Assembly (NCBI RefSeq): GCF_000473265.1
Contig: NZ_KI421511.1
Span: forward strand, 5,011,785 to 5,075,784
Direction of reading: 5' to 3'
From: Amycolatopsis thermoflava N1165
GTDB taxonomy: Bacteria; Actinomycetota; Actinomycetes; Mycobacteriales; Pseudonocardiaceae
Length of the DNA stretch: 64,000 nucleotides
Shown: one piece after another, positions 43,143 to 54,449 of the stretch
Numbering within the stretch: the stretch's first letter is position 1
Layout of the letters: each line of letters starts with the position of its first letter
Program-made: the position numbers and the translations under genes
Notes under the pieces: generated by a model
The model's input: only the letters and a program-made list of their open reading frames with translations
Databases searched by the model: none
Told to the model about the DNA's origin: nothing

Positions 43143-45755
43143 TTGTCGTTGCCGCCCTCGCTCGACCGGGTCCGCCGGCTGATCACCGACGGCTCCTGCG
43201 CCGTGCTGTCGCTGGATGTCTTCGACACCATCCTGTGGCGGCGCACGCCCAGGCCCACCGACGTGTTCGCCGTGCTGGGGGCGCGGCTCGTGCGGGACGG
43301 CCGGTGCCCGGACTGGGTCACGCCCGCCGCGTTCCGGCGCATGCGGATCGTCGCGGAACAGCGGGCGCGCCAGAGCGAGGAGGCGCTGGGCACCGAGGTG
43401 TCGCTGTTCGACATCTGGCAGCACATGCCGATGCGGATCTTCGGCGCCGAGCTGCCCGAGCTGGTCCGCGCCGAGGTGACCTGCGAGCGCGACTTCACGG
43501 TGCCCGACCTGGACATCGCCGAGCTGGTCGAACTGGCCGCGAAGCACCACGTGCCGACCGTGCTGGTGTCGGACACCTACTTCACCGAGGAGCACCTCAC
43601 CGAACTGCTCGACCGCCCCGGCCTCGGCGCGCTGCGCGAAGCCCGGGTCTTCCGCTCGCACCAGCACGGGCTCGACAAGGCGTCCGGGCTGTGGGAGATC
43701 GTCCTGGACAACCTCGGCGTGCACCCCGAGCAGGTCGTGCACATCGGGGACAACGCGGTCGCCGACATCGAGGTGCCGCAGGAGCTGGGTGTCCGGACCG
43801 TCTACTACGAGCGGCTCGACGAGGAGTTCCTCGCCGTGCTGGAGCGGGAGCGCGAGCCGCTCGGCCTGGAGGACCCGCTCGGCGAGCACCTCGACACCGA
43901 TCAGGGCGACTACGGCATCACCAGCCTGCGCGCGAAGACGCTCCAGCGGGTGGACCAGGCGGCCCAAACCCCGGTCCGCACGGCCTGGCGGTACGGCGCT
44001 GCGGTGCTCGGCCCCGTGCTGACCGGGTTCGCCGAGTGGGTCGCGCTGCGCGCCCACCAGTCCGGGATCCCGGTGCTGTGGTGCCCGATGCGCGAGGGCA
44101 CCCTGCTCTCGGCGCTGATCAACAACGCCGCGCAGGCCCGCGGCTGGAACGTCGAGGCCCGGCCGGTCTGGTTGTCCCGGCACGTCACCTCGCTGGCCGC
44201 GCTCGACCCGGCCGACCCGGACTCGCTGCGGCAGTTCATCCAGCAGCGCCACGGGCTCACCGTCCGCCAGCTGATGCAGGCCCTGCACCTGCGCCCCGGT
44301 GACGTGCCGCCGCTGGCCGAGGCCCTGGACACCGTCCTGGACAACGACCGGGAGATCGACCTGGTCACCGACGTGCTCACCGAAACCGCCCACCTGCGCA
44401 ACCGGCTGGCCGTCACGGTCACCCGCATCCGCGAGCGGGTGCTGGGCGAGCTGCGCCGGGCCGGGATGCTCGACGCGCCCGAGCCCGCGCTGGTCGACCT
44501 GGGCTGGGGCGGGACCATCCAGTACTACCTGGGGCGGCTGCTCGACGTGGCCGGCGCGCAGGTCCGCCCGGCCGGCTTCTACCTCGCCACCGACGACCGG
44601 TCGGTGCGCGTGTACCGGGCCGGGCTGCGCATCGAGAGCTACCTCAGCCAGGGCGGGCAGCCGCCCGAGATCGCCCGGACCATCAGCCGCAGCCCCGAGG
44701 TGCTGGAGCAGTCGGTGAACGACTTCTGCGGCTCGCTGCTGGACTTCGCCGACGACGGCTCCCCCGTGCTCGGCCCGGCCTCCGACGGCGAGGCCCAGCT
44801 GGCGCAACGGCGCGCGGTCCAGGACGGCATCCGCGAGTTCCAGACCCAGTGGTACCGCTACGCCGACGGCGGCTGGCCGGACCTGACCGGCACCGCGCGG
44901 CACCGGCTGGCGAACATCCTGGTGTCCGCGCTGAAGGCGCCGACAGCCGCCGAAGCCGCGGTGTTCGGCAACTGGGCGCACGAGGACAACTTCGGGTCCG
45001 CGCTGATCACCCGGGTCGTGCCGGAGGACCTGCTGCCCGCGATCCCCTACCTCTCCCCCGCCGACCTGGCCGATCTGGAGATGCGCGACGCGTTCTGGCC
45101 CGCACTGCTCGCGGCCTCGGACACCCGGCTGGCCGCGGGCGCTCGCGCGCTGGCCGACAGACAGGTGGACGCGGACCTGTTCGAGCCGTCCGACGATCCG
45201 GCCGAGACCAGGTTGAGTTTCCGCACCGGCGACGGCGAATGGCACGACGGCCCGCGCCGCCGGGTGCGGATCAACCACAACGGGCTTTCGTTCGCGCGCC
45301 TGGACTTCCGCTCCGCCGACGTCACCGACGTGGCTCTCGCGGTGCCGGGGCGGCCCGCGCTGGTGCGGATCGACTGGGTCGAGGTCAAGGCGATCGTGCC
45401 CGGTCAGAGCGTGCCGCGGGTGGAGCGCTGGGAACACCCCGCCGACTTCGCCGGGCTGATCCACGCCGCGTGCCGGTGGCTGGGCGGCACGCTGTTCGAG
45501 TTCGAGGCCGACGAGGGCGCGGTGTGGTTCCCGGTCGCCGCCCGGTTCGGCGCGCCGGTGACGTCCGGGCAGGTGACGGTCGCCTTCGCGGTGCTGCCGA
45601 AGTCCCGGACCGGGCTCGGCGCCCACCCGCCGTCAGCGCCCCGGCTGACGCGGATGCGCAGCCGGGTGCGGGAGGAGATCCGCACGCACGGACCGGTCGG
45701 CCTGGCCACGTCGGCGGCGCGCATCGCCGTGCGGCAGCTGCGGAGCGGCAAGTGA
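43143..45755 (+). CDS. Large HAD-superfamily protein (COG5610-like)
   Basis: A protein of 870 residues. The N-terminal HAD domain (about 1-230) has motif I LSLDVFDTILWR, motif II VLVSDTYF and motif IV HIGDNAVADIEVPQ. Large C-terminal regions of unknown fold follow. Similar proteins occur in surface-polysaccharide gene clusters. TTG at 43143 with GGGGAG five bases upstream; the preceding 143 bp are unusually AT-rich for this genome. First gene of a tight three-gene operon with a methyltransferase and a membrane protein. Substrate unknown. Confidence 0.82.
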   Translation: MSLPPSLDRVRRLITDGSCAVLSLDVFDTILWRRTPRPTDVFAVLGARLVRDGRCPDWVTPAAFRRMRIVAEQRARQSEEALGTEVSLFDIWQHMPMRIFGAELPELVRAEVTCERDFTVPDLDIAELVELAAKHHVPTVLVSDTYFTEEHLTELLDRPGLGALREARVFRSHQHGLDKASGLWEIVLDNLGVHPEQVVHIGDNAVADIEVPQELGVRTVYYERLDEEFLAVLEREREPLGLEDPLGEHLDTDQGDYGITSLRAKTLQRVDQAAQTPVRTAWRYGAAVLGPVLTGFAEWVALRAHQSGIPVLWCPMREGTLLSALINNAAQARGWNVEARPVWLSRHVTSLAALDPADPDSLRQFIQQRHGLTVRQLMQALHLRPGDVPPLAEALDTVLDNDREIDLVTDVLTETAHLRNRLAVTVTRIRERVLGELRRAGMLDAPEPALVDLGWGGTIQYYLGRLLDVAGAQVRPAGFYLATDDRSVRVYRAGLRIESYLSQGGQPPEIARTISRSPEVLEQSVNDFCGSLLDFADDGSPVLGPASDGEAQLAQRRAVQDGIREFQTQWYRYADGGWPDLTGTARHRLANILVSALKAPTAAEAAVFGNWAHEDNFGSALITRVVPEDLLPAIPYLSPADLADLEMRDAFWPALLAASDTRLAAGARALADRQVDADLFEPSDDPAETRLSFRTGDGEWHDGPRRRVRINHNGLSFARLDFRSADVTDVALAVPGRPALVRIDWVEVKAIVPGQSVPRVERWEHPADFAGLIHAACRWLGGTLFEFEADEGAVWFPVAARFGAPVTSGQVTVAFAVLPKSRTGLGAHPPSAPRLTRMRSRVREEIRTHGPVGLATSAARIAVRQLRSGK

Positions 45756-46747
45756 ACGACTACGGCACCCGCACCGATCCGCACGCCCAGGCCCGCGCGG
45801 CCCGGCAGACACCCCTGCTGCTGCACTCGCTGTCCTGCTTCCGGGAGGTCTTCGAGGTCGTCTACGCGCACCGGCCGATCTCCACGGTGGTCGAGGTCGG
45901 CGTCGAGTCCGGCCAGGTCAGCGGCATCTACACGGAACTCGGCGCCCGCGCGGTGTACTGCGTCGACCCGGCCCCGACCGAGTCGCTGCGCGCGGCGATC
46001 GCCGGGAACCCGGCGCTGCACCTGGTCGAGGAACGCTCGCCGGACGTGCTGCCGCACCTGCCGGTCGCGGACCTCTACGTGCTGGACGGCGACCACAACT
46101 ACGCGACCGTGCGCGCAGAGCTGGCCTGGGTGCTGGCGAACGCGCCGGACGCGGTCGCGGTGCTGCACGACGTGCTGTGGCCGTGTTCGCGGCGGGACCA
46201 GTACTACCTGCCGTCCCGGCTGCGCCCCGAGGACCGGCATCCGTCCAGTTCGGAGGGGCCGACCGTGTGGCACGACGAGCTGACCCGCGCCGGGTTCGTC
46301 GGCCTCGGCGCGTTCACGTGCGCGCAGGAGGCCGGCGGCGAGCGCAACGGCGTGCTCACCGCGGTCGAGGACGCACTGACCGAGGGCTGGCAGCTCGCGA
46401 TCATCCCGGCGATCTTCGGCGTCGGCGTGGTCACCCGGGACGAGGCGCTGCTCGACGCGCTGCGGCCCTACCGCGACTCGCGGCTCCTCTACACCTTGGA
46501 GAACAACCGCATCGCCCTCTACACCCGCTTGCTGCAGCTGCAGTTCGACGCGGTGGCGCACGCGGAGAACGCGGACTCGATGGCGGAGACGATCGCCGCG
46601 CAGCGGCGTGAGCTCGACCGGCTCGCGACGGAGGCCGCGGACCTGCGTGCCGAGGCCGACGAGCTGCGCAGGCAGAACGAACGGCTGCGGGCGCAGCTCG
46701 ACGAGCGTCCGGCGACGCTGGCCGACCGCGTCCTGCGACGGCAGTGA
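45752..46747 (+). CDS. Class I SAM-dependent methyltransferase with coiled-coil tail
   Basis: A protein of 331 residues. Methyltransferase core with the SAM loop TVVEVGVESGQVSGIYTELG (about 45-64), VYCVDPAP and LYVLDGDHNYATV, as in the Methyltransf_24 family acting on sugars or small molecules. The last 60 residues form a coiled coil (RRELDRLATEAADLRAEADE...). GTG at 45752 overlaps the HAD gene stop (GTGA), and its own stop is overlapped the same way by the next gene. A part in glycan modification is inferred from context. Confidence 0.85.
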   Translation: MNDYGTRTDPHAQARAARQTPLLLHSLSCFREVFEVVYAHRPISTVVEVGVESGQVSGIYTELGARAVYCVDPAPTESLRAAIAGNPALHLVEERSPDVLPHLPVADLYVLDGDHNYATVRAELAWVLANAPDAVAVLHDVLWPCSRRDQYYLPSRLRPEDRHPSSSEGPTVWHDELTRAGFVGLGAFTCAQEAGGERNGVLTAVEDALTEGWQLAIIPAIFGVGVVTRDEALLDALRPYRDSRLLYTLENNRIALYTRLLQLQFDAVAHAENADSMAETIAAQRRELDRLATEAADLRAEADELRRQNERLRAQLDERPATLADRVLRRQ

Positions 46748-48096
46748 ACCGGACCCGCACCGCGACGATCGCGGCGAGCGTGGCCTGGGTGCTGGCGGCG
46801 ACCTGGCTGCAGCTCATGCGGGGCCCCGGGCTGCGTGCCTACGACGTGGTGTGGGCGGAGGACGGCGGCGTCTTCCTGAACCAGGCGATGCGGCATTCCT
46901 TGTGGCACAACCTGGTCACGCCGCACGCCGGGTACCTGCAGGTGATCGCGAAGCTGATCGCGCAGCCGGCCGCGGCGCTGCCGCTCGCGTGGGCGGCGGC
47001 CGCACTGGCCGCGGGCGCGGCGCTGGTGGTCGCGTTGATCTCACTGCTGGTGTGGTTCCACAGTGGACGGGTTCTGCGGTCGCCGTGGGCGCGGGTGCTG
47101 GTGACCGTGGTCGTGCCGCTGCTGCCGCAGGCCGGGTTCGAGGTGAACGCGGCGGTCAACGACCTGCACTGGTACCTGGCGTACGCGGCGTTCTGGGTGC
47201 TCCTGGCGCCTCCGCGGTCGGCGGCCGGGCAGGTGGGTTCGGCGGCGGTGGTGGCGCTCGCGGCGCTGTCCGATCCGCTGACCGCGCTGGTGCTGCCGGC
47301 GGCGATCGTCGGGATCGTGCGGTCGCCGCGGCGGCTGCTCGCGTGCGTCACGCCCGCGGTGATGCTGGTGGCGCTGGCCGTGCAGGGCTGGGTGCACCTG
47401 ACCCGCGCGGCCGGGTACCGGGCGAGCGAGACGGTGCTGGGCGAGCTGCCGTCGATCTACGGGCTGCGGGTGCTGCTGAGCGCGCTGACCGGGGACCGGT
47501 TGCTGGGGCCGCTGTACCAGTGGGCCGGGCTCGTGCTGGTCGCTGTCGTCGGTGCGGTGGCCGCGCTCGTGGCGGGTTTGCTGCTGTGGCGCGCGGACCG
47601 GGTGGCGCGACAGGTCGCGGCGGTCGGTCTGGTGTGCTCGGTGGCGTACCTGGTGGTGCCGGTCGGGTTGCGTGGCACGGGCGGGTTCCTGGAGCGCGCG
47701 GAGTTCTCGCTGAACGGGTCGCGCTACACGATCGTGCCGCTGCTGTTGTTGTGGGTCGCGGTGGCGGCGTTGCTGGACCGGCTGCGGCCGCGGACGGTCG
47801 TCGGCGGGGCGGTCGCGGTGTTCCTCGGCGTGCAGGTGCTGAGCGACTGGGCGGCTCCGAGCGTGCGCACGGGCGGGCCGTCGTGGCGTGCTTCGGTGGC
47901 CGACGCGCGGGCTGCGTGCGCAACGCCCATCCGTCCGCCGCAGCCGGTGCCGCTGGTGGCGGAGGAAGACGGCCGCTACGCCGTGCCGATCGTCCCGGGA
48001 CCGGGCGACGTCACGATCGTCGTCGCGCCGGTGCCGCCGCCCGGCGAGCCGCTGCTGTTCGCGGTGGTGGCGCCGTGCGCGGAGGTGCGGGGCTGA
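46744..48096 (+). CDS. Polytopic membrane protein, GT-C glycosyltransferase-like
   Basis: A protein of 450 residues with about ten membrane helices. The first outside loop carries YDVVWAEDGGVFLNQA, the acidic motif seen in many GT-C type glycosyltransferases that use lipid-linked sugars. The C-terminal 65 residues are a soluble, Pro-rich domain. GTG at 46744 overlaps the methyltransferase stop (GTGA). The enzyme activity is inferred; no exact family could be named. Confidence 0.72.
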   Translation: MNRTRTATIAASVAWVLAATWLQLMRGPGLRAYDVVWAEDGGVFLNQAMRHSLWHNLVTPHAGYLQVIAKLIAQPAAALPLAWAAAALAAGAALVVALISLLVWFHSGRVLRSPWARVLVTVVVPLLPQAGFEVNAAVNDLHWYLAYAAFWVLLAPPRSAAGQVGSAAVVALAALSDPLTALVLPAAIVGIVRSPRRLLACVTPAVMLVALAVQGWVHLTRAAGYRASETVLGELPSIYGLRVLLSALTGDRLLGPLYQWAGLVLVAVVGAVAALVAGLLLWRADRVARQVAAVGLVCSVAYLVVPVGLRGTGGFLERAEFSLNGSRYTIVPLLLLWVAVAALLDRLRPRTVVGGAVAVFLGVQVLSDWAAPSVRTGGPSWRASVADARAACATPIRPPQPVPLVAEEDGRYAVPIVPGPGDVTIVVAPVPPPGEPLLFAVVAPCAEVRG

Positions 48097-48097
48097 C

Positions 48098-48415
48098 TCA
48101 GCCGGCGTTGGCGAGCACCGCGTCCACGAGCCCGGGGAACCTCTTCTCCAGCTCGGCGGTGCGCAGCGTGTTCATGCGCTGCCTGCCCTCGTCGTACTGG
48201 CGGATCAGGCCGCCCTTGCGCAGGGCCCGGAAGTGGTGGCTGAGCGTGGACGCGGCGACCGGCAGGCCGAAGGTGCCGCAGGGGCGGTCGCCCTCGGCCT
48301 GGAGCAGGCGGATGATCGCCCGTCGGGTGGGGTCGGCGAGCGCGTGCAGCACGTCGTCGACGGTGATCTCGTCGAGCTCCGGGTGCGCGATGCCGGACCA
48401 GCGGCCGAGTGGCAC
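48098..48415 (-). CDS. ArsR-family transcriptional regulator
   Basis: A protein of 105 residues with the winged helix of ArsR/SmtB proteins: VDDVLHALADPTRRAIIRLL, then ASTLSHHFRALRKGGLIRQY as the recognition helix. No metal-binding cysteine cluster (a single Cys at GDRPCGTF), so the signal may not be a metal. ATG at 48415. Divergent from a secreted protein gene with two dyads between them; ends 1 bp from the stop of the convergent membrane protein gene. Confidence 0.9.
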   Translation of the reverse strand: MPLGRWSGIAHPELDEITVDDVLHALADPTRRAIIRLLQAEGDRPCGTFGLPVAASTLSHHFRALRKGGLIRQYDEGRQRMNTLRTAELEKRFPGLVDAVLANAG

Positions 48416-48447
48416 GGGCTTGTCCTCCTGAAGATGTTCTCAGCTCT

Positions 48448-48503
48448 CTTCGACACTTAACGAAGACTCTACTGCTCCGGAGGACTATTCGAGACACGTC
48501 GAA
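48448..48503. promoter_or_regulatory. Two operator-like dyads for the ArsR regulator
   Basis: CTTCG 48448-48452 with CGAAG 48461-48465, and TTCGA 48488-48492 with TCGAA 48499-48503. Both share the half-site TTCGA, are about 39 bp apart, and lie between the ArsR gene and the divergent secreted-protein gene, one near each start. Confidence 0.55.
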
Positions 48504-48529
48504 AACAGACAGACTGGGAGGAACCGATC

Positions 48530-49285
48530 ATGCGTGCACGTCTGCTCACCGGCCTGACGGCCGCCGCCCTCGCCTTCACCATCGCCCCGGCCGCGGCTGC
48601 CGAGACGCACCCGCACCCGACGCCCTACGGCCCGCAGCGGCCGTACGAGCCCGACGTGGCGGGGCCGGTGAACATCGACACCGGCACCGCGGTGTACGCC
48701 CCGGATGGCGGTTCGCGGTTCGGCGTGACCATCACGTTCGACGCCCGGCGCTCGACGACGACCGGCGTGGAGCCGGCCGCCCCGCGCGAGTTCGTGTTCC
48801 TGTTCGACCGGTCGGTGCGCTTCAACCCGCACCTGTTCCCGACGTGCGACCGGTCGGTGATCGAGACGCAGGGCGCGGCGGCGTGCCCGGACGGTTCCCT
48901 GGTCGGCTCCGGGCGGGCGGAGTTCTACCGCGGCGGGGCGGGCGAGGTGCTGGTCTTCAACACCACGTTCGACCACGGCAGGCGCGGCGTGCTGATCCAC
49001 ATCCCGGTCAGCGGGGCCATCCTGGAGAACACGCTGGAGCGCGTGGTGGGCGACTACCGCGACGACTACGGCTGGGGGCTGAACGAGATCGTGCCGCCGA
49101 ACGACACGCCGCCGCAGGACCGGCCGAGCACGTCGGCGTTCGCCGTGACGTTCGGCGCGGTCCACAACGGACACAGCTTCGTGCAGAGCTTTGCGAAGCC
49201 GGGGTCCGAAGTGGCGGCCGGCGTGTGGAGCGAGTACGTCACCGGCCAGACGACGCTCGTCGAGGGCACGCTGACGCGGCCGTGA
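48530..49285 (+). CDS. Secreted protein of unknown function
   Basis: A protein of 251 residues with a Sec signal peptide (RARLLTGLTAAALAFTIAPAAAAE, cleavage after AAA near residue 24 by eye). The mature part has DTGTAVYAPDGGSRFGVTITF and two cysteines (TCDRS and ACPDG) that could form a disulphide. No family recognised. ATG at 48530 with GGAGG upstream. Divergent from the ArsR gene, which probably represses it. Confidence 0.75.
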   Translation: MRARLLTGLTAAALAFTIAPAAAAETHPHPTPYGPQRPYEPDVAGPVNIDTGTAVYAPDGGSRFGVTITFDARRSTTTGVEPAAPREFVFLFDRSVRFNPHLFPTCDRSVIETQGAAACPDGSLVGSGRAEFYRGGAGEVLVFNTTFDHGRRGVLIHIPVSGAILENTLERVVGDYRDDYGWGLNEIVPPNDTPPQDRPSTSAFAVTFGAVHNGHSFVQSFAKPGSEVAAGVWSEYVTGQTTLVEGTLTRP

Positions 49286-49306
49286 CGCGCAGGGGACCAG
49301 CGACCG

Positions 49307-50440
49307 TCAGCCGCGCACCGACAGGCCCACCCGCTGGAACTCCTTGAGGTCCGAGTAGCCCGTCTTGGCCATCGCCCTGCGGAGGGCTCCGAACAGGTTG
49401 ATCGAGCCCTCCGCGTCGGACGACGGGCCGAACAACAGCGTCTTCAGGTCCACCTCGATGTCCGGCCCGGCGGCGACCCGCGAGCGCGGCAGGTTCGGGT
49501 GCGCGGCCGCCGCGGTCCAGTACAGGCCGTGGCCGGGCGCCTCGGACGCCGCGGCCAGCGGGGCGCCCACCACCACGGCGTCGGCGCCGCAGGCGATCGC
49601 CTTCGCGATGTCGCCCGAGCTGGTCATCCCGCCGTCCGCCAGCACGTGCACGTACCGGCCGCCGGTCTCGTCGAGGTAGTCACGCCGGGCAGCGGCCGCG
49701 TCGATGATCGCCGTCGCCATCGGCACCCCGATGCCCAGCACGCGGTCGGTGCTCGTCACGCCCGGCGTGTACCCGTGGCCGACGATCACGCCCGCCGCGC
49801 CGGTGCGCATCAGGTGCATCGCGGTGCGGTAGTCGGACACGCCACCGGCGATCACCGGCACGTCCAGGCCACCGATGAAGTCCTTGAGGTCCAGCGGGTC
49901 GGCGTCGTCGTGGGCGACGTGCTCCGCGGAGATGATCGTGCCCTGCACGACCAGGATCTCGACCCCGGCCGCGATCAGGTGCGGCGTCAGCTCGGCCGCG
50001 CGCTGCGGGCTCACCCGCGCCGCAACGGTCACGCCCGACTCGCGCACCCGGCGGATCGCCTCGGTCAGCAGCTCCGGCAGCACCGGCGCGGAGTGCAGCT
50101 CCTGCAGGGTGCGGACCAGCGCGGTGCGGTCCTCGTCCTTCGCGGCGTCCACCAGGCGAAGCAGCGCCTGCTCGGCGTTGGCGTGCCGGGCCCACAGGCC
50201 CTCGGCGTTCAGCACGCCCAGCCCGCCCAGCTTGCCGATCTCGACCGCCGTGTCCGGCGACACCACCGCGTCCGTCGGGTGGGTGACCAGCGGGATGTCG
50301 AACCGGTAGGCGTCGATCTGCCACGCGGTGGACACGATCGCCGACGACCGGGTCCGCCGGGACGGGACGATCTCCACGTCATCGAGGTCGTACGCCCGCC
50401 GCGCGGTGCGTCCCATGCCGATCTCGACCAGATCGCGCAC
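49307..50440 (-). CDS. guaB3: GuaB3 family IMP dehydrogenase-related protein
   Basis: A TIM-barrel protein of 377 residues related to IMP dehydrogenase, starting VRDLVEIGMGRTARRAYDLDDVEIVPS. There are no CBS domains, and I do not see the GSICTT catalytic cysteine loop present in the neighbouring guaB2 product. [27 protein letters not shown] is the phosphate-binding part. GuaB3 proteins accompany guaB2 in actinobacteria; some later-studied relatives reduce GMP or act in purine salvage. GTG at 50440, 75 bp after guaB2. Confidence 0.88.
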   Translation of the reverse strand: MRDLVEIGMGRTARRAYDLDDVEIVPSRRTRSSAIVSTAWQIDAYRFDIPLVTHPTDAVVSPDTAVEIGKLGGLGVLNAEGLWARHANAEQALLRLVDAAKDEDRTALVRTLQELHSAPVLPELLTEAIRRVRESGVTVAARVSPQRAAELTPHLIAAGVEILVVQGTIISAEHVAHDDADPLDLKDFIGGLDVPVIAGGVSDYRTAMHLMRTGAAGVIVGHGYTPGVTSTDRVLGIGVPMATAIIDAAAARRDYLDETGGRYVHVLADGGMTSSGDIAKAIACGADAVVVGAPLAAASEAPGHGLYWTAAAAHPNLPRSRVAAGPDIEVDLKTLLFGPSSDAEGSINLFGALRRAMAKTGYSDLKEFQRVGLSVRG

Positions 50441-50515
50441 GTCAGGTCCCTTCTCGCCGCCAGTAGTTGACGGCCCATTGTCGCTAGGCCATCGGTGTGA
50501 CCCGCGCGCAGGGGG

Positions 50516-52581
<2,066 letters not shown>

Positions 52582-52594
52582 CTGTTTCCACGAG

Positions 52595-52622
52595 AAGGCC
52601 CGGCCGCGGGAGGCCGGGCCTT
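52595..52622 (+). terminator. Terminator of the DUF5319 gene
   Basis: AAGGCCCGGC 52595-52604 pairs with GCCGGGCCTT 52613-52622, followed by CGCC. It stands 13 bp after the DUF5319 stop. Confidence 0.75.
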
Positions 52623-52657
52623 CGCCATGTCCGGGGCAGGACGCCGAAAATGGCGAA

Positions 52658-52681
52658 GACCCGGCCGCTCTCGGCCGGGTC
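52658..52681 (-). terminator. Terminator of the sigD-rsdA operon
   Basis: GACCCGGCCG 52658-52667 and CGGCCGGGTC 52672-52681 form a tight hairpin. On the leftward strand it is followed by TTCGCCATTTTCGG. It starts 15 bp beyond the rsdA stop. Confidence 0.78.
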
Positions 52682-52696
52682 CTCTCACGAGACGGA

Positions 52697-53623
52697 TCAG
52701 TTCGAGCTGGTGCCGGTGTCCACACCGGCCGGCGCCTGGCCGGCGCCCGAGTCCGGCGTGTCGTAGCGCACCGTGCTGCCCGAGGTGCCGTCGCCGGGTG
52801 GCGTCGTGCTGCTCTCGGTCGTCGGGGACGGCGAGGTCGTGCTGCTCTCCGACGGGGTCGGCGTCGTGGTCTGCTGCGGGCTCGTCGTGGTCGACGAGGA
52901 CGGCGACTTCGTCGAGCTTGGCGGCGGCAGCGCGGCCGAGGTCGGCAGGGAGGTCGGCGATTCCGGCGTGGTGGTGCCCGAGTCCGGCAGCATCGAGGCG
53001 AGCTGCTGGTGCTCCGCCATCAGCTGGCTGAGGTTCTCCTCCTCGGTGACCTGGCTCAGCTTCGCGGCGGCCTCGGCGAGCGCCTGCTGCGCCTCGGCGA
53101 TGCGGCCCTGCGAGAGGGCGATGCTGGCCTGCTGCAGGTCGATGCGGGCCGCGGAGGCGGCCTCGACCGACCGCGCGTGGTCGGCGTAGAGCACCTTGGT
53201 CAGGCCCCACAGCGTGTCGCCGGGCTGCGCGTCCCGCGCGGCGATGCTGGTGCCGGTGAACCCGATGGCGAGGACGGCGGCGGCCGTGGCGACCGGCACG
53301 AGCAGGCGGCGACGGCGCGCCCGCTGCCCGTGGCGGCGGGCCAGCGCGGCCGTCTTGATCGTCGTGACGGCGGTGTCGGTGTCGATGAGCTCGGCGAGCG
53401 GCTCGCTGTCGATGTCCCGTCGCCAGGACAGCAGCAGGGCGTTGAGTTCCTGGTCACCCAGGTCGTCGGCGATGCCGGGGTCGGACCCGCCGAGCGAGTC
53501 CAGCAGACCGTCGTCCGCGCGGATCGCGGTGAGGTCCGCCTCGAACTCCGCCCGCGACGAACTCAGGGTCGACTCGAACTCGAGCTCGTCGAGCTCACGT
53601 CTGACGTCTTCGCGATCGGTCAC
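52697..53623 (-). CDS. rsdA: Anti-sigma-D factor RsdA
   Basis: A protein of 308 residues. An N-terminal cytosolic part with the sigma-D-binding region (DQELNALLLSWRRDIDSEP, about 57-75), one membrane helix (LLVPVATAAAVLAIGF, about 106-121), a helical extracellular part (residues about 150-210), and a Ser/Thr/Pro-rich tail of about 90 residues. It holds SigD inactive. The GTG at 53623 directly follows the sigD stop (TGA GTG). Matches the Rv3413c-Rv3414c order. Confidence 0.9.
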   Translation of the reverse strand: MTDREDVRRELDELEFESTLSSSRAEFEADLTAIRADDGLLDSLGGSDPGIADDLGDQELNALLLSWRRDIDSEPLAELIDTDTAVTTIKTAALARRHGQRARRRRLLVPVATAAAVLAIGFTGTSIAARDAQPGDTLWGLTKVLYADHARSVEAASAARIDLQQASIALSQGRIAEAQQALAEAAAKLSQVTEEENLSQLMAEHQQLASMLPDSGTTTPESPTSLPTSAALPPPSSTKSPSSSTTTSPQQTTTPTPSESSTTSPSPTTESSTTPPGDGTSGSTVRYDTPDSGAGQAPAGVDTGTSSN

Positions 53624-54196
53624 TCAGGCCACCTCCTCGGACGCCAGCGCCTTGCGGAGCCGGGCCAGCGCGCGGTGCTGCGCGACGCGGACGGCACCCG
53701 GCGTCGAGCCGACCGCTTCCGCGGTCTCCTCGGCGGACAGGCCCACGACCACGCGCAGAACCACGATCTCCCGCTGCTTGTCGGGCAGAACCCGGAGCAG
53801 CTGTGCCATGCGCTCGTTCAACTCCCCCTGCAAGGCGCGCTGTTCCGGCCCGATGTCGCCCTCGATCTCGTCGGGGATCTCGGCGACGGGCTCGGCCCGG
53901 TTGCGCGCGGCGGCCCGATGCGCGTCGGCCACCTTGTGCTGGGCGATGCCGTACACAAAGGCCAGGAACGGGCGCCCTTGGTCACGGTACGAAGGCAACG
54001 CCGTGAGCACTGCTAGACACACCTCCTGGGCAACGTCGTCTGCCGAAGCGAACGACCGCTCCTGTCGTCCGACCCGGGCACGGCAATACCGCACCACCAG
54101 GGGACGGATAGCGGCCAGCAGCCGCTCCACCGCCTGGGGATCCCCCTCGACAGCGGCGGCGACTGGCTCATCCAGCCCGTCCCCCACATTGGCCAT
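53624..54196 (-). CDS. sigD: RNA polymerase sigma factor SigD (ECF)
   Basis: A protein of 190 residues with sigma-2 (VRYCRARVGRQERSFASADD, then VAQEVCLAVLTALPSYRDQG) and sigma-4 (LPDKQREIVVLRVVVGLSAE, then ETAEAVGSTPGAVRVAQHRA) regions. In mycobacteria SigD acts in late growth and nutrient limitation. ATG at 54196 is preferred; a TTG at 54205 would add three residues. Followed without gap by its anti-sigma factor. Confidence 0.93.
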   Translation of the reverse strand: MANVGDGLDEPVAAAVEGDPQAVERLLAAIRPLVVRYCRARVGRQERSFASADDVAQEVCLAVLTALPSYRDQGRPFLAFVYGIAQHKVADAHRAAARNRAEPVAEIPDEIEGDIGPEQRALQGELNERMAQLLRVLPDKQREIVVLRVVVGLSAEETAEAVGSTPGAVRVAQHRALARLRKALASEEVA

Positions 54197-54449
54197 CGCA
54201 GACAACAGTCCCAGCGTTACGTGTAGGCGTGCAAAATTAACGGCGCGGCAATCCCCACATCGCTCACACCGGTGAGGCCTACGGTACCTGGCGACGCCGG
54301 TGTCGCGTATGCGTGGTCGGCTCTACAGCCGCGCCGGCCTCGCCGAACCGAGGCCGCCCAGTATCGCACGGATGTGGTTCGCAGGGGGGCGATCGAGCGA
54401 AGCGGCGCGCGGAAACACGAAAATTTCTCGCTGAATCCGCGCGTCCGCG

